From contig NZ_CP109171.1 of NCBI RefSeq assembly GCF_036246005.1, forward strand, positions 8,048,001 to 8,112,000: a stretch of DNA of 64,000 bases, in the 5' to 3' direction. The notes under the pieces are model-generated. The model saw nothing but the letters and a program-made list of their open reading frames with translations, had not been told where the DNA came from and made no database searches. The translations under genes were made by a program, and so were the position numbers. Below are positions 41,773-50,737 of the stretch, in pieces. Within the stretch, counting starts at the first letter, position 1; each line of letters opens with the position of its first letter. The DNA comes from Streptomyces sp. NBC_01723. GTDB lineage: Bacteria > Actinomycetota > Actinomycetes > Streptomycetales > Streptomycetaceae.

Positions 41773-44250
41773 ATGTCCTATAAGCGCTGTAATGGCGAGG
41801 TGGTCGGACAGGGCGCTGCGGAACGCGGATCGAGGACGCTGCGTGCCGAGGGTGCCCTGAAGGCGATCGCGTCCGGCCCGGAGCAGGAGGAGCGGCCCCG
41901 CCGGATCCTCGAACAGGCGCTGGTCTTCGCGGGCGCCTCCCTCGCCGCCCTCTACACCCCCGGCGACGACCCCGAGCTGCTCTGCCTGTCCGCCTCGGCC
42001 GGTGTGCCGCGGACCCTGTACGGAGTACGCGACAGCTACCCGGCCTCCGGCGGCTCCCCGGTCGCGGACGCCCACCGCGGCGGCGAGGCGGTGTGGGTCG
42101 GCCCCGAGGAGTTCGCCGGATCGGCCGAGTCGCGGCACGTGCCCTCCAGCGGTTTCTCCCTCGCCACCCTGCCGGTGCGCGGGGACGGCGGCGGCTGCCT
42201 GCTCGCCCTGACCGAGCGCCCCGGCGGGTTCGACGCGGAGGACCGGGCCTGCCTCGAACTGGTCGCCGAGGCACTGACCTGTCCCGCCCCGGCCGAGGCA
42301 GCCGAGGAGGACGAGGAGTTGCTGCCGGACTCCTTCAGCCTGGCGATGGACACCGGCCGCGTCGAGGTCGGCGACGACATCCTGCGCCTGTTCGGGCTCG
42401 CCCCCGGCGAGTTCGACGGCAAGGTGGAGACACTGCTCGGCCTCACCGTGCCGGAGGACCTGCCGTCCCTGATGTCGGTGACCGAGTCCGACCACATGAC
42501 CATCGGCGACCGCGAGCTGGAGTTCCGGGTGCTGCAACCGGCCGGCCCGCCGAAGTGGCTCCGGCTGAGTGGCCGCCTGCTGCCCGGCGGCGAGGGGCGT
42601 CCGACCCGCCTGGTGGGCACCGTCGCCGACGCATCGACCCTGCGCCCGGACGTGACCGACGTGGCCCGCGTGCAGCGGCTCGCCGCCGCGCTGGCCACCG
42701 CCGGTACCGTCCGCGACGTCGGCCAGGCCGTGGTCGCCGCCCTGCGCAGACCGCTGCGCGCCGACCGGATCGCCCTGGCCGAGCTGGAGAACGACCGGCT
42801 CGTCGTCACCGTCCTGGACCCGCCCGAACCGGAGTCCTGGCCCGAGCTGTGGCGGCTGGAGTGGCGCACCGAGTGGCCGGACGCGCCGGTCCGGGCCATG
42901 CCCACCCTCGCCGCCGCGCTGCGCGAGGGACGCGCCCGGATCTGGCCCGCCGGCACCGGCGACCTGGAACCCGCCCTCGCCGACGTCGGCCCCGGCGGCC
43001 TCGCCGTACTGCCGCTGCCCGCCGCCGGCCGCATGGCCGGCGCCTGTCTGATCGGCTGGGACACCCCGCACGACTTCGGCCCCGACGAGCGCGCCCTGCT
43101 CACCGCCTCCGCCGGCCTCGCCGGACAGGCCCTGACCCGCGCCCGCGCCTTCGACGCCGAGCACGAACTCGTCGGCATGCTCCAGCGCCAGCTGCTGCCG
43201 CGCCGGCTGCCGAAGCTGCCCGGCGCGGTCGCCGTCGCCCGGTACCTGCCCAGCACGGCCGGGCTCGAGCTGGGCGGCGACTGGTACGACGTCATCCCGC
43301 TGCCCGACCACCACGTCGCCCTCGTGATCGGCGACGTCCAGGGCCACAGCGCCGGCGCGGCCACCCTGATGGGCCAGATGCGCACCGCCCTGCGCGCCTA
43401 CGCCGTCGAGGGCCACCCGCCGGACGTCGTGGTCTCCCGCGCCAACCGGCTGCTGACGGGCATGGAGACCGACCTCTTCGCCACCTGCGTCTACGTCGAC
43501 CTCGACATGGAGGAGGGCTCGGCCTGGTGCGTCCGGGCCGGTCATCTGCCGCCGGTGCTGCGCCACCCCGACGGCAGCACGGACATCGCCGAGGTGCCCG
43601 GTGGCCCACCGCTCGGCGTGGTGACGCAGGCCGCCTTCCCGATGAGCGCGCTGCGGCTGCGGCCCGGCACGCTGATCGCCCTCACCACCGACGGTCTCGT
43701 GGAGTCCCCCGACGCCGACATCGACGAGGGAATGGACCGGTTCGCGCACGCGCTGGCCGCGTCGGACCCCGCCCACCTCGGGCTCGTCGCCGACGCGCTG
43801 CTCGGCAACGCCCGACGCAGCGACGACGTCGCCCTGCTCCTGGTGCGCTACGACGGGATGGCCCTGCGCCCGCTGCGGGAGAGCTGGTCCGTGTGGCGGC
43901 TGCCGGAGGCCGTGCGGCACGCCCGCCGCTTCACCCGGCGCACGCTGCGCTCCTGGGGCGTGCCCGACGACGGCATCGACGCGGTGCTCCTGATCGTCTC
44001 CGAGCTGGTCACCAACGCCCTGGTGCACACCGACGGCCGGGTCCGGCTCGACCTCGCCCTGATCGGCGGCCGGATGCGGGTGGCGGTCGCCGACGCCTCA
44101 CCGCGTACGCCGGTCAAGCCGACCAGCATCGGCTGGGAGGCCACGGGCGGGCGCGGCATCCTCCTGGTCGAGGCGATGTCGGCGACGTGGGGGACGCTGC
44201 CGGTCGGCGGGGGCAAGCTGGTCTGGAGCGAGATCCCGCTGAACCCGTGA
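41773..44250 (+). CDS. GAF/PAS-SpoIIE phosphatase with HATPase domain
   Basis: An 825-residue signalling protein. An N-terminal GAF-like domain (about 40-180) and a PAS-like region (about 185-290) are followed by a second GAF domain (about 300-460). The SpoIIE/PP2C phosphatase domain carries LGGDWYDVIPL and VIGDVQGHS (about 480-690), and the C-terminal HATPase has IVSELVTNALVH and GGRGILLVEAM. It should dephosphorylate an anti-anti-sigma factor in response to a ligand or redox cue; the partner is not adjacent. The start is uncertain: the ATG at 41773 has no good ribosome binding site and a GTG further in is possible. It converges on the DJ-1/PfpI gene with 16 bases between. Confidence 0.88.
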   Translation: MSYKRCNGEVVGQGAAERGSRTLRAEGALKAIASGPEQEERPRRILEQALVFAGASLAALYTPGDDPELLCLSASAGVPRTLYGVRDSYPASGGSPVADAHRGGEAVWVGPEEFAGSAESRHVPSSGFSLATLPVRGDGGGCLLALTERPGGFDAEDRACLELVAEALTCPAPAEAAEEDEELLPDSFSLAMDTGRVEVGDDILRLFGLAPGEFDGKVETLLGLTVPEDLPSLMSVTESDHMTIGDRELEFRVLQPAGPPKWLRLSGRLLPGGEGRPTRLVGTVADASTLRPDVTDVARVQRLAAALATAGTVRDVGQAVVAALRRPLRADRIALAELENDRLVVTVLDPPEPESWPELWRLEWRTEWPDAPVRAMPTLAAALREGRARIWPAGTGDLEPALADVGPGGLAVLPLPAAGRMAGACLIGWDTPHDFGPDERALLTASAGLAGQALTRARAFDAEHELVGMLQRQLLPRRLPKLPGAVAVARYLPSTAGLELGGDWYDVIPLPDHHVALVIGDVQGHSAGAATLMGQMRTALRAYAVEGHPPDVVVSRANRLLTGMETDLFATCVYVDLDMEEGSAWCVRAGHLPPVLRHPDGSTDIAEVPGGPPLGVVTQAAFPMSALRLRPGTLIALTTDGLVESPDADIDEGMDRFAHALAASDPAHLGLVADALLGNARRSDDVALLLVRYDGMALRPLRESWSVWRLPEAVRHARRFTRRTLRSWGVPDDGIDAVLLIVSELVTNALVHTDGRVRLDLALIGGRMRVAVADASPRTPVKPTSIGWEATGGRGILLVEAMSATWGTLPVGGGKLVWSEIPLNP

Positions 44251-44266
44251 GCGTCCCCCTGCCGGT

Positions 44267-44962
44267 TCAGCCGAGCCGCTTCAGCAGCTCTTCGGCGAGC
44301 GGGGCGGCGGACGCCGGGTTCTGGCCGGTGACCAGGTTCCGGTCGGCGACCAGGTGCGGGGCCCACGGCTCGGCCGCGCGGACGACGATCCCGGCCTGGC
44401 CGAGCCGGTCCTCCAGCAGCCACGAGGCCCGCTCCGCGAGGCCGCCCTGCGTCTCCTCCTCGTTGGTGAACGCGGTCACCTCCAGGCCCGCGAAGGCATT
44501 GGCCCCCTCGGCGTCCACGGCGGCCAGCAGCGCGGCCGGGCCGTGGCAGACCACTCCGAGCAGGGTCCCGGCACGCAGCGCCTCGGTCAGCAGCCGGCCG
44601 GAGTCGGCGTCGACGGCGAGGTCCTCCATGGGGCCGTGGCCGCCGGGGTAGAAGACCGCCGCGTAGTCCCGCAGCCGGACCTCGGAGAGGCTCACCGGGT
44701 GCCGCAGCTCCGTGAAGCCCTCCAGTGCGCGGGAGATCCGGTCGGCGTTCTCCTGGCCGCCGTTGACCTCGGGGGCCAGCGACGCCCGGTCGACGGGCGG
44801 CACGACCCCGCCCGGCGTGGCCACGACGACCTCGTGACCGGCGGCGGTGAACGCCTCGTACGGGGCGACGGCCTCCTCCGCCCAGAAGCCCGTCGGGTGC
44901 CGGGTGCCGTCGGCCAGCGTCCAGTGGTCGGCGCCGGTGAGGACAAAGAGGATCTTCGACAT
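44267..44962 (-). CDS. DJ-1/PfpI family (type 1 glutamine amidotransferase-like) protein
   Basis: A 231-residue protein of the class I glutamine amidotransferase-like superfamily, closest in pattern to Hsp31/YajL-type DJ-1 proteins. It shows the nucleophile elbow VVCHGPAALLA with the catalytic Cys, the acidic segment FYPGGHGPMED before it and the N-terminal KILFVLTGADHW. Members act as glyoxalase III, deglycase-like or chaperone proteins against reactive aldehydes. The divergent LysR gene, with a dyad between, probably regulates it. Confidence 0.9.
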   Translation of the reverse strand: MSKILFVLTGADHWTLADGTRHPTGFWAEEAVAPYEAFTAAGHEVVVATPGGVVPPVDRASLAPEVNGGQENADRISRALEGFTELRHPVSLSEVRLRDYAAVFYPGGHGPMEDLAVDADSGRLLTEALRAGTLLGVVCHGPAALLAAVDAEGANAFAGLEVTAFTNEEETQGGLAERASWLLEDRLGQAGIVVRAAEPWAPHLVADRNLVTGQNPASAAPLAEELLKRLG

Positions 44963-45064
44963 GTGGGGTCTCCCGGAAGGACGGGCCGCGATCCGTCGTA
45001 CGCGGCGCTGCGTCCGAAACTAGGGCCCGAGCCCTGCGCATCGCCAATGCCACGGCCGATGACA

Positions 45065-45084
45065 GCCATAGGAATCCGTATGGC
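45065..45084. promoter_or_regulatory. LysR-type dyad between DJ-1 and LysR genes
   Basis: GCCATA-N8-TATGGC is a six-base-arm inverted repeat in the AT-richest part of the 154-base divergent region, 33 bases before the LysR start. Its form is close to the T-N11-A boxes of LysR regulators. Confidence 0.55.
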
Positions 45085-45116
45085 AGCGTCCTGCCGTACC
45101 GCCGTAGGGTTCAGGG

Positions 45117-46067
45117 GTGCGACACAGTGACCCCGCGACGGACCCCGCCGGCGCCACGACCCCGGCCGCCGCGCCGCCCGACCTCAACCTGCTGCGGACC
45201 TTCCTCGCGGTCCACCGCGCCGGGTCCTTCACGGCCGCGGCCCAGCTCCTCGGCCTGTCCCAGCCGACCGTCACCACGCAGATGCGCGCCCTGGAGCGGC
45301 AGACCGGCCGCGAACTCTTCGAGCGACTGCCGCGCGGAGTCGCCCCGACCGCGGTGGCGGACGAACTCGCCGCGCGTGTCGCCGGGCCCCTCGACGCGCT
45401 CGCGGCGGCCGCCGGGCACGACCCGACCGGCCGCACCCGGCCCGGGCCGGTCCACCTGGCCGGACCCGCCGAACTGCTCTCCACCCGTGCCCTGCCCGCG
45501 CTCTCCGGCCTGGTCGCCGACGGCGTACGGCTGCGAGTGGGGCCCGGTCTGACCGACCCGCTCCTCGACGAGCTGCGGGCCGGGCGGCACGACCTGGTGA
45601 TCGCCACGAGCCGCCCGCGCGGCCGCGGACTGTCCGCGGTGCCCTTGGCGGACGAGGAGTTCGTCCTGGTCGCCGCCCCGGCCCTGGCCGACCGGCTGCG
45701 GCCCGCCCTCGCCGCCGAGGGACCCGGTGCCCTGCACGAGGCCCCCCTGATCAGCTATGCCGAGGACCTCCCGATCGTCCGCCGCTACTGGCGGCACGTC
45801 TTCGGCCGGCGCCTGACCTGCCGGGCCGCCGTCTCCGTCCCCGACCTGCGGGCGGTCGTCGCGATGGTCGCCGCCGGGTCCGGGTTCAGCGTCCTGCCGC
45901 GGTACCTGTGCGCCGCGGAACTGGACTCCGGCGCGCTCGCCCTGCTCGACGAACCCGAGGACGCGCCGATCAACACCGCCTACCTGGTGCACCGCCCCGG
46001 CGCCTTCGACAACCCGCACGTGCCCCTCGTCCGGGACCACCTGCTGAACGCCGCACGCGAGTGGTGA
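45117..46067 (+). CDS. LysR family transcriptional regulator
   Basis: A 316-residue regulator. The N-terminal winged helix-turn-helix reads LNLLRTFLAVHRAGSFTAAAQLLGLSQPTVTTQMRALERQTG (about residues 23-64) and is followed by the linker helix and a two-lobed substrate-binding domain. LysR regulators commonly control the divergent gene and repress themselves, so the DJ-1/PfpI gene is the likely target. The 20-residue Pro/Ala-rich N-terminal extension is unusual. The GTG at 45117 has almost no leader with a ribosome binding site, so the transcript may be leaderless. Confidence 0.92.
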   Translation: MRHSDPATDPAGATTPAAAPPDLNLLRTFLAVHRAGSFTAAAQLLGLSQPTVTTQMRALERQTGRELFERLPRGVAPTAVADELAARVAGPLDALAAAAGHDPTGRTRPGPVHLAGPAELLSTRALPALSGLVADGVRLRVGPGLTDPLLDELRAGRHDLVIATSRPRGRGLSAVPLADEEFVLVAAPALADRLRPALAAEGPGALHEAPLISYAEDLPIVRRYWRHVFGRRLTCRAAVSVPDLRAVVAMVAAGSGFSVLPRYLCAAELDSGALALLDEPEDAPINTAYLVHRPGAFDNPHVPLVRDHLLNAAREW

Positions 46068-46075
46068 CCCGCGCC

Positions 46076-46117
46076 ACACCGGGCCCGTAGTGGCCGTGTG
46101 GCCCGTGTGCCCGGTGT
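46076..46117 (+). terminator. possible terminator of the LysR gene
   Basis: Nine-base perfect arms ACACCGGGC and GCCCGGTGT (46076-46084, 46109-46117) enclose 24 bases and are followed by TTC. The long loop makes this uncertain. Confidence 0.35.
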
Positions 46118-46183
46118 TTCGCGGCCTCCTGCCCGGGGACCCGAGGAAGGCAGACAGAACGGACACTAGGAGGATGAAACCCC

Positions 46184-46363
46184 GTGAGAACGGACACCAG
46201 CGAGCACATCGTCGTCCGGAGGCCGGAGACGGGCTGGTCGAAGGCCCGTCGGCTGCGCGCCAGGGGTGCCATGCGCACCTGCATACCCGCCGTCGAGGAC
46301 CGCGGAGTTCCCCGCGCACCGCGCACGGGCCAGGAGTCGAACATCGTGCGGGGCGAGGACTGA
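46184..46363 (+). CDS. 59-residue basic small protein upstream of rfbB
   Basis: A GTG start lies ten bases after a perfect AGGAGG. The 59-codon frame has G or C in nearly every third position, as real genes here do, although a competing ATG frame starts at 46174. The product is Arg-rich with one Cys (AMRTCIPAVEDRG) and ends in SNIVRGED; no family was recognised and no membrane or signal segment is seen. It lies 86 bases upstream of the dTDP-glucose 4,6-dehydratase gene on the same strand. Function unknown. Confidence 0.5.
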   Translation: MRTDTSEHIVVRRPETGWSKARRLRARGAMRTCIPAVEDRGVPRAPRTGQESNIVRGED

Positions 46364-46449
46364 GCCCGCCCGGCAGCGGACCACAGGGGGCACGTGGGTA
46401 ACGTCGGTACCGTCCCGTACCTCCTCCCGACCGCAGCAAGGCACCGTTC

Positions 46450-47424
46450 ATGCACCTCCTGGTCACCGGCGCCGCCGGCTTCATCGGCTCCCGGTACGTC
46501 CGGACGCTCCTCGCCTCCGACGCTCCCGGAGCGCCGCACATCACGGTGCTGGACGGCCTCACCTACGCGGGCACCCTCACCAACCTCGAAGTGGGCCACC
46601 CCCGGCTGCACTTCGTGCACGGGGACATCCGTGACGCCGGACTCGTCGACAAGCTGATGGCCGACGCCGACCAAGTGGTGCACTTCGCCGCCGAGTCGCA
46701 CGTGGACCGCTCGATCGACGCCGCCGCGGACTTCGTCCTCACCAACGTCGTCGGGACCCAGACCCTGCTGGACGCGGCCCTGAGGCACGGTGTGGGCCCC
46801 TTCGTGCACGTCTCCACCGACGAGGTCTACGGCTCCGTGGACACCGGTTCGGCGACCGAGGAGCACCCGCTGCGGCCCAGTTCCCCCTACTCCGCCTCGA
46901 AGGCCTCGGGCGACCTGCTGGCCCTCTCGTACCACCGCACCCACGGCCTGGACGTACGGGTGACCCGGTGCTCGAACAACTACGGCCCGCACCAGTTCCC
47001 CGAGAAGATCGTGCCGCTGTTCGTCACCCGCCTCCTGGACGGGCTGAGCGTGCCGCTCTACGGCGACGGGCGCAACGTACGCGACTGGCTGCACGTCGAC
47101 GACCACTGCCGGGGTGTCGACCTGGTGCGTACCCGGGGCCGGGCCGGCGAGGTCTACAACATCGGCGGCGGCACCGAGCTGAGCAACCGCGACCTCACCG
47201 GCCTGCTCCTCGACGCCTGCGGTGCCGGGTGGGACCGGGTCGTGCACGTCGAGGACCGCAAGGGGCACGACCTGCGCTACTCGGTCGACTGGGGCAAGGC
47301 CCGCGACGAGCTGGACTACCGTCCCCGCAGGGACCTCGCGGCCGGGCTGGCCGGAACCGTCGCCTGGTACCGGGACAACCGGGCCTGGTGGGAGCCGCTG
47401 AAGCGGCGCGTCGGCGCGGAGTGA
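46450..47424 (+). CDS. rfbB: dTDP-glucose 4,6-dehydratase
   Basis: A 324-residue extended SDR that converts dTDP-glucose to dTDP-4-keto-6-deoxyglucose, the first committed step towards rhamnose and most deoxysugars. The NAD-binding GAAGFIGS is at residues 8-15, the catalytic Thr-Asp-Glu in HVSTDEVYG, and YSASK gives the Tyr/Lys pair. RCSNNYGPHQFPEKIVPL is the diagnostic RmlB/StrE/DesIV block. No thymidylyltransferase, epimerase or reductase gene (rfbA, C, D) is beside it, so it is a stand-alone copy that must share precursors made elsewhere. It converges on the isochorismatase-fold gene with 12 bases between. Confidence 0.93.
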   Translation: MHLLVTGAAGFIGSRYVRTLLASDAPGAPHITVLDGLTYAGTLTNLEVGHPRLHFVHGDIRDAGLVDKLMADADQVVHFAAESHVDRSIDAAADFVLTNVVGTQTLLDAALRHGVGPFVHVSTDEVYGSVDTGSATEEHPLRPSSPYSASKASGDLLALSYHRTHGLDVRVTRCSNNYGPHQFPEKIVPLFVTRLLDGLSVPLYGDGRNVRDWLHVDDHCRGVDLVRTRGRAGEVYNIGGGTELSNRDLTGLLLDACGAGWDRVVHVEDRKGHDLRYSVDWGKARDELDYRPRRDLAAGLAGTVAWYRDNRAWWEPLKRRVGAE

Positions 47425-47436
47425 GGGTCGAGGGGC

Positions 47437-48015
47437 TCAGTGGCCCTTGGCCAGCAGCTCCAGGATCTCCGCCGTCGTGCCCGTCTCCCCGAGCCGCGGG
47501 AAGATCCGCTCGACGCTGTTGCGGTGCGCCTCCGCGTTCATGTCGCTCATCGCGTCGGTGGCGAGCGTGACGTGGTAGCCGTGCTCGTGGGCGGCGCGGG
47601 CCGTGGACTCCACGCCGATGCTGGTGGCGATGCCGGTCAGCACGATCTGGGTGACCCCGCGGCGGCGCAGCTGGACGTCGAGGCCGGTGCCGTGGAAGGC
47701 GCCCCAGTTGCGCTTGGTGACGGTGAGGTCGCCGGGGTGCCCGGCCAGCTCGTCGACGACGACGTCCCAGCCCTCGGGCCGGGCCCCGCCGGGTCCGGTC
47801 TCCGTGCGGCCGGGCACGGCGTCCGCCCCGTCGGCGGCGAAGGAGACCCGGACCAGGACAACGGGCAGGTCACGGGCGCGGAACGCGTTCGCCAGCTCGA
47901 CGCTCCGGGCGACGACGTCGGCCCCGCCGAAGGGCTCGGTCGGTGCGGCGACGGTGCCCGCCTGGAGGTCGATCACGACGAGGGCGGTGCGGGGGTCGAG
48001 GGTGGTGACGGCCAT
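47437..48015 (-). CDS. isochorismatase-fold hydrolase lacking the catalytic cysteine
   Basis: A 192-residue protein of the isochorismatase/cysteine hydrolase fold. The catalytic Asp16 (VVIDLQAG) and Lys101 (VTKRNWGAF) are present. The position of the nucleophilic Cys in the consensus TNxCVESTAR reads Gly134 in TSIGVESTAR, and the protein has no cysteine at all. Isochorismatases proper (EntB, PhzD) also work without Cys, using Asp and Lys, so a non-amidase activity is possible; amidase or nicotinamidase activity is unlikely. The minus-strand promoter at 48075-48103 fits this gene. Confidence 0.85.
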   Translation of the reverse strand: MAVTTLDPRTALVVIDLQAGTVAAPTEPFGGADVVARSVELANAFRARDLPVVLVRVSFAADGADAVPGRTETGPGGARPEGWDVVVDELAGHPGDLTVTKRNWGAFHGTGLDVQLRRRGVTQIVLTGIATSIGVESTARAAHEHGYHVTLATDAMSDMNAEAHRNSVERIFPRLGETGTTAEILELLAKGH

Positions 48016-48074
48016 CAGGGGGTGCCTTTCGGATGCTTCGCGGAACGCCGGAGACCTTTCGCCTCCATACCGGC

Positions 48075-48103
48075 ACGCTAATTTCTACAGCTAAGACTGT
48101 CCA
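48075..48103 (-). promoter_or_regulatory. predicted promoter of the isochorismatase-fold gene
   Basis: On the minus strand TGGACA (48098-48103) and TAGCGT (48075-48080) are separated by 17 bases, a good match to the Streptomyces housekeeping sigma consensus. The -35 box sits within a direct-repeat cluster, so a regulator bound there would compete with or contact RNA polymerase. Confidence 0.5.
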
Positions 48104-48127
48104 GTTAAGACTGCACAGTTTTACCTG
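48088..48127. repeat. three 14-base-spaced direct repeats in an AT-rich divergent promoter region
   Basis: CAGCTAAGACTG, CAGTTAAGACTG and CAGTTTTACCTG follow each other with a period of 14 bases. The first two differ at one position; the third is weaker. The local base composition is far more AT-rich than the rest of the window. The cluster overlaps the -35 region of the leftward promoter and lies 20-60 bases before the rightward metallophosphoesterase gene. It is a candidate binding site for a regulator controlling both genes. Confidence 0.6.
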
Positions 48128-48147
48128 TTGATTGCTACCCTGGACCC

Positions 48148-48648
48148 GTGCGTCTGCTCCTCATGTCCGACACCCACCTGCCCAAGCGGGCGAGGGAACT
48201 GCCGGCGCCCCTGCTGGCGGAGATCCCGCGCGCCGACGTCGTGCTGCACGCGGGGGACTGGGTCGACACGGCCACCCTCGATCTGCTGGAGAGCAGCAGC
48301 CAACGGCTCGTCGCGGTGTACGGCAACAACGACGGACCGGGACTGCGCGCCCGCCTCCCCGAGGTGGCGTACGCCGACCTCGGCGGCCTGCGTTTCGGAG
48401 TCGTGCACGAGACGGGCGCGGCCCAGGGGCGCGAGGCCCGCTGCGCCGCGCGCTTCCCCGGCCTCGACGTCCTCGTCTTCGGGCACAGCCACATCCCGTG
48501 GGACACCACCGCGCCCGGCGGCCCGCGCCTGCTGAACCCGGGCTCGCCGACGGACCGGCGCCGCCAGCCGTACTGCACCTACATGACGGCCTCGGTCGCC
48601 GACGGCCGGCTCGCGGACGTGGAACTGCACAGGCTGCCCCGGCGCTGA
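48148..48648 (+). CDS. YfcE/MJ0936-type metallophosphoesterase
   Basis: A 166-residue calcineurin-like phosphoesterase. Metal ligands are visible in LMSDTHLPK, LHAGDWVD, VYGNNDG and VFGHSHIPWD; the fifth block reads FGVVHETG. The small single-domain form matches YfcE-type phosphodiesterases with broad activity on model diesters; the natural substrate is unknown. TACCCT at 48136-48141 ends six bases before the GTG, which suggests a leaderless transcript. It is divergent from the isochorismatase-fold gene across the repeat cluster. Confidence 0.88.
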   Translation: MRLLLMSDTHLPKRARELPAPLLAEIPRADVVLHAGDWVDTATLDLLESSSQRLVAVYGNNDGPGLRARLPEVAYADLGGLRFGVVHETGAAQGREARCAARFPGLDVLVFGHSHIPWDTTAPGGPRLLNPGSPTDRRRQPYCTYMTASVADGRLADVELHRLPRR

Positions 48649-48665
48649 GCCGTGGCACCGGGCGG

Positions 48666-49019
48666 CTACGCCCGTCCCAGGAGCAGCGTGCCCACGCACC
48701 CGAGGACCGCGCACCATCCCAGCAGGCACCCGGTCAGCAACCGCCGCCGCAGCGCCCGGTACCGCGCCTCGTACTCCCCGCGCAGCCGCCCGGCACGTTC
48801 GGCCGTGCGCTGCCAGGAGGCACGGCTGAGCGCGAGGTACTCGGCCTCGAAGCGGTCCTCCACCTGCCGGAGCTGATGCCCCGTCAGCAGGTCGAGGGAG
48901 GCGGAGAAACGGGCGGCGGCCGTCCGCCCCTCCTCGCGGGTGGCGGCCACCAGCAGGTGCCCCTCGATCTCGTTGATGAGCGCCCGGGCGGCCGTCGGGC
49001 GGACGCCTTTGCCCGTCAC
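48666..49019 (-). CDS. small membrane protein coupled to ctaD
   Basis: A 117-residue protein with a helical, charged body of about 90 residues ([20 protein letters not shown] and following heptad-like pattern) and one C-terminal membrane helix ([20 protein letters not shown]). It would be tail-anchored with its bulk in the cytoplasm. Its GTG overlaps the ctaD stop by four bases (GTGA), so the two genes are translated together. No family was recognised. Coupling to a cytochrome oxidase subunit suggests an assembly or modulator role, which is inference only. Confidence 0.7.
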   Translation of the reverse strand: MTGKGVRPTAARALINEIEGHLLVAATREEGRTAAARFSASLDLLTGHQLRQVEDRFEAEYLALSRASWQRTAERAGRLRGEYEARYRALRRRLLTGCLLGWCAVLGCVGTLLLGRA

Positions 49020-50632
49020 CGGAGCGTCAGCTCCCGCTCCGCCCCGGCGGCGGGGGAGTGGTGCAGGTCGAAGGCGGGCGACTCGCTGCGGATGCGCGGC
49101 AGGGTGAGGAAGTTGTGCCGCGGCGGCGGGCAGGACGTCGCCCACTCCAGCGAACGGCCGTAACCCCAGGGGTCGTCAGTACCGACGGGCTCGCCGTACT
49201 TGGCCGTCTTCCAGACGTTGTAGAAGAACGGCAGGAGCGACATGCCGAGCAGGAAGGAGAAGACGCTGGAGACGGTGTTCAGCGGGGTCAGGCCCTCCAC
49301 CGCCAGATAGTCCGGGATCCGGCGCTGCATGCCGTTCGCGCCCAGCCAGTGCTGGACCAGGAACGTGCCGTGGAAGCCGACGAAGAGCGTCCAGAACGTG
49401 ATCTTGCCCAGGCGCTCGTCGAGCAGCTTGCCGGTGAACTTCGGCCACCAGAAGTGGAAGCCCGCGAACATCGCGAACACCACCGTGCCGAACACCACGT
49501 AGTGGAAGTGCGCCACCACGAAGTACGAGTCCGAGACGTGGAAGTCGATGGGGGGCGACGCCAGCATCACCCCCGTCAGGCCCCCGAACAGGAACGTGAT
49601 CAGGAAGCCGGTGGACCACAGCATCGGTGTCTCGAAGGACAGCGAGCCCTTCCACATGGTGCCGATCCAGTTGAAGAACTTCACACCGGTCGGGACCGCG
49701 ATCAGGAAGGTCATGAAGGAGAAGAACGGCAACAGCACGCCGCCCGTGACGTACATGTGGTGCGCCCACACCGTCACCGACAGACCCGCGATCGCGATGG
49801 TCGCCGCGACCAGACCCGTGTAACCGAAGATCGGCTTGCGGGAGAAGACCGGGATGATCTCACTGACGATGCCGAAGAACGGCAGCGCGATGATGTACAC
49901 CTCGGGATGGCCGAAGAACCAGAACAGGTGCTGCCACAGCAGCGCCCCGCCGTTGGCCGAGTCGAAGATGTGCGCACCGAACTTGCGGTCCGCCTCCAGC
50001 GCGAACAGGGCCGCGGCCAGCACCGGGAAGGCCAGCAGGACCAGCACCGCGGTGAGCAGCACGTTCCAGGTGAAGATCGGCATCCGGAACATCGTCATGC
50101 CGGGCGCGCGCATGCAGATGATCGTGGTGATGAAGTTGACCGCGCCGAGGATGGTGCCGAAGCCGGAGAAGGCCAGACCCATGATCCACAGGTCGCCGCC
50201 GATGCCGGGCGAGTGCACCGCGTCGGACAGCGGGGAGTAGGCGAACCAGCCGAAGTCGGCCGCGCCCTGCGGGGTCAGGAACCCGCCCACCGCGATGGTC
50301 GAGCCGAACAGGTACAGCCAGTAGGCGAACATGTTCAGCCGCGGGAACGCCACGTCCGGCGCACCGATCTGCAGCGGCATGATCCAGTTCGTGAAGCCGG
50401 CGAACAGCGGCGTCGCGAACATCAGCAGCATGATCGTGCCGTGCATCGTGAACGCCTGGTTGAACTGCTCGTTCGACATGATCTGCAGACCCGGCCGGGC
50501 CAGCTCGGCGCGCATGAAGAGCGCCATCACGCCGCCGATGCAGAAGAAGGCGAACGACGTCACCAGATACAGCGTGCCGATCGTCTTGTGGTCAGTGGTC
50601 GTCAGCCACTTGATGCTCTTGAGGTTCCTCAC
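49016..50632 (-). CDS. ctaD: cytochrome c oxidase subunit I
   Basis: A 538-residue heme-copper oxidase subunit I with twelve membrane helices. Heme and copper ligands can be read in [11 protein letters not shown] (low-spin heme His), [17 protein letters not shown] (CuB His and cross-linked Tyr), [11 protein letters not shown] (CuB His pair) and the VAHFHYV heme His pair. It begins [15 protein letters not shown]. It reduces oxygen to water in the plasma membrane using electrons from the bcc complex. Subunits II-IV are not here, so this is a second, isolated copy. The GTG at 50632 was chosen because likeness begins there; the frame is open far upstream. It is divergent from an ECF sigma gene. 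Confidence 0.95.
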   Translation of the reverse strand: MRNLKSIKWLTTTDHKTIGTLYLVTSFAFFCIGGVMALFMRAELARPGLQIMSNEQFNQAFTMHGTIMLLMFATPLFAGFTNWIMPLQIGAPDVAFPRLNMFAYWLYLFGSTIAVGGFLTPQGAADFGWFAYSPLSDAVHSPGIGGDLWIMGLAFSGFGTILGAVNFITTIICMRAPGMTMFRMPIFTWNVLLTAVLVLLAFPVLAAALFALEADRKFGAHIFDSANGGALLWQHLFWFFGHPEVYIIALPFFGIVSEIIPVFSRKPIFGYTGLVAATIAIAGLSVTVWAHHMYVTGGVLLPFFSFMTFLIAVPTGVKFFNWIGTMWKGSLSFETPMLWSTGFLITFLFGGLTGVMLASPPIDFHVSDSYFVVAHFHYVVFGTVVFAMFAGFHFWWPKFTGKLLDERLGKITFWTLFVGFHGTFLVQHWLGANGMQRRIPDYLAVEGLTPLNTVSSVFSFLLGMSLLPFFYNVWKTAKYGEPVGTDDPWGYGRSLEWATSCPPPRHNFLTLPRIRSESPAFDLHHSPAAGAERELTLR

Positions 50633-50737
50633 GCCCCGCCTGTGTCCGCGCCCCGCGGGGACGTCACACTCGTACGACGAGACGAGCGTCACGAAATCAC
50701 CTGTGACGATCACGAGGGTGCCGGACACGAACACGAC

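Larger units (their letters stand above)
46068..46449. other. 382-base region between LysR and rfbB genes
   Basis: It contains a terminator-like repeat directly after the LysR gene and a 59-codon small gene with AGGAGG (both listed). The remaining 86 bases before rfbB show no clear element. Confidence 0.5.
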
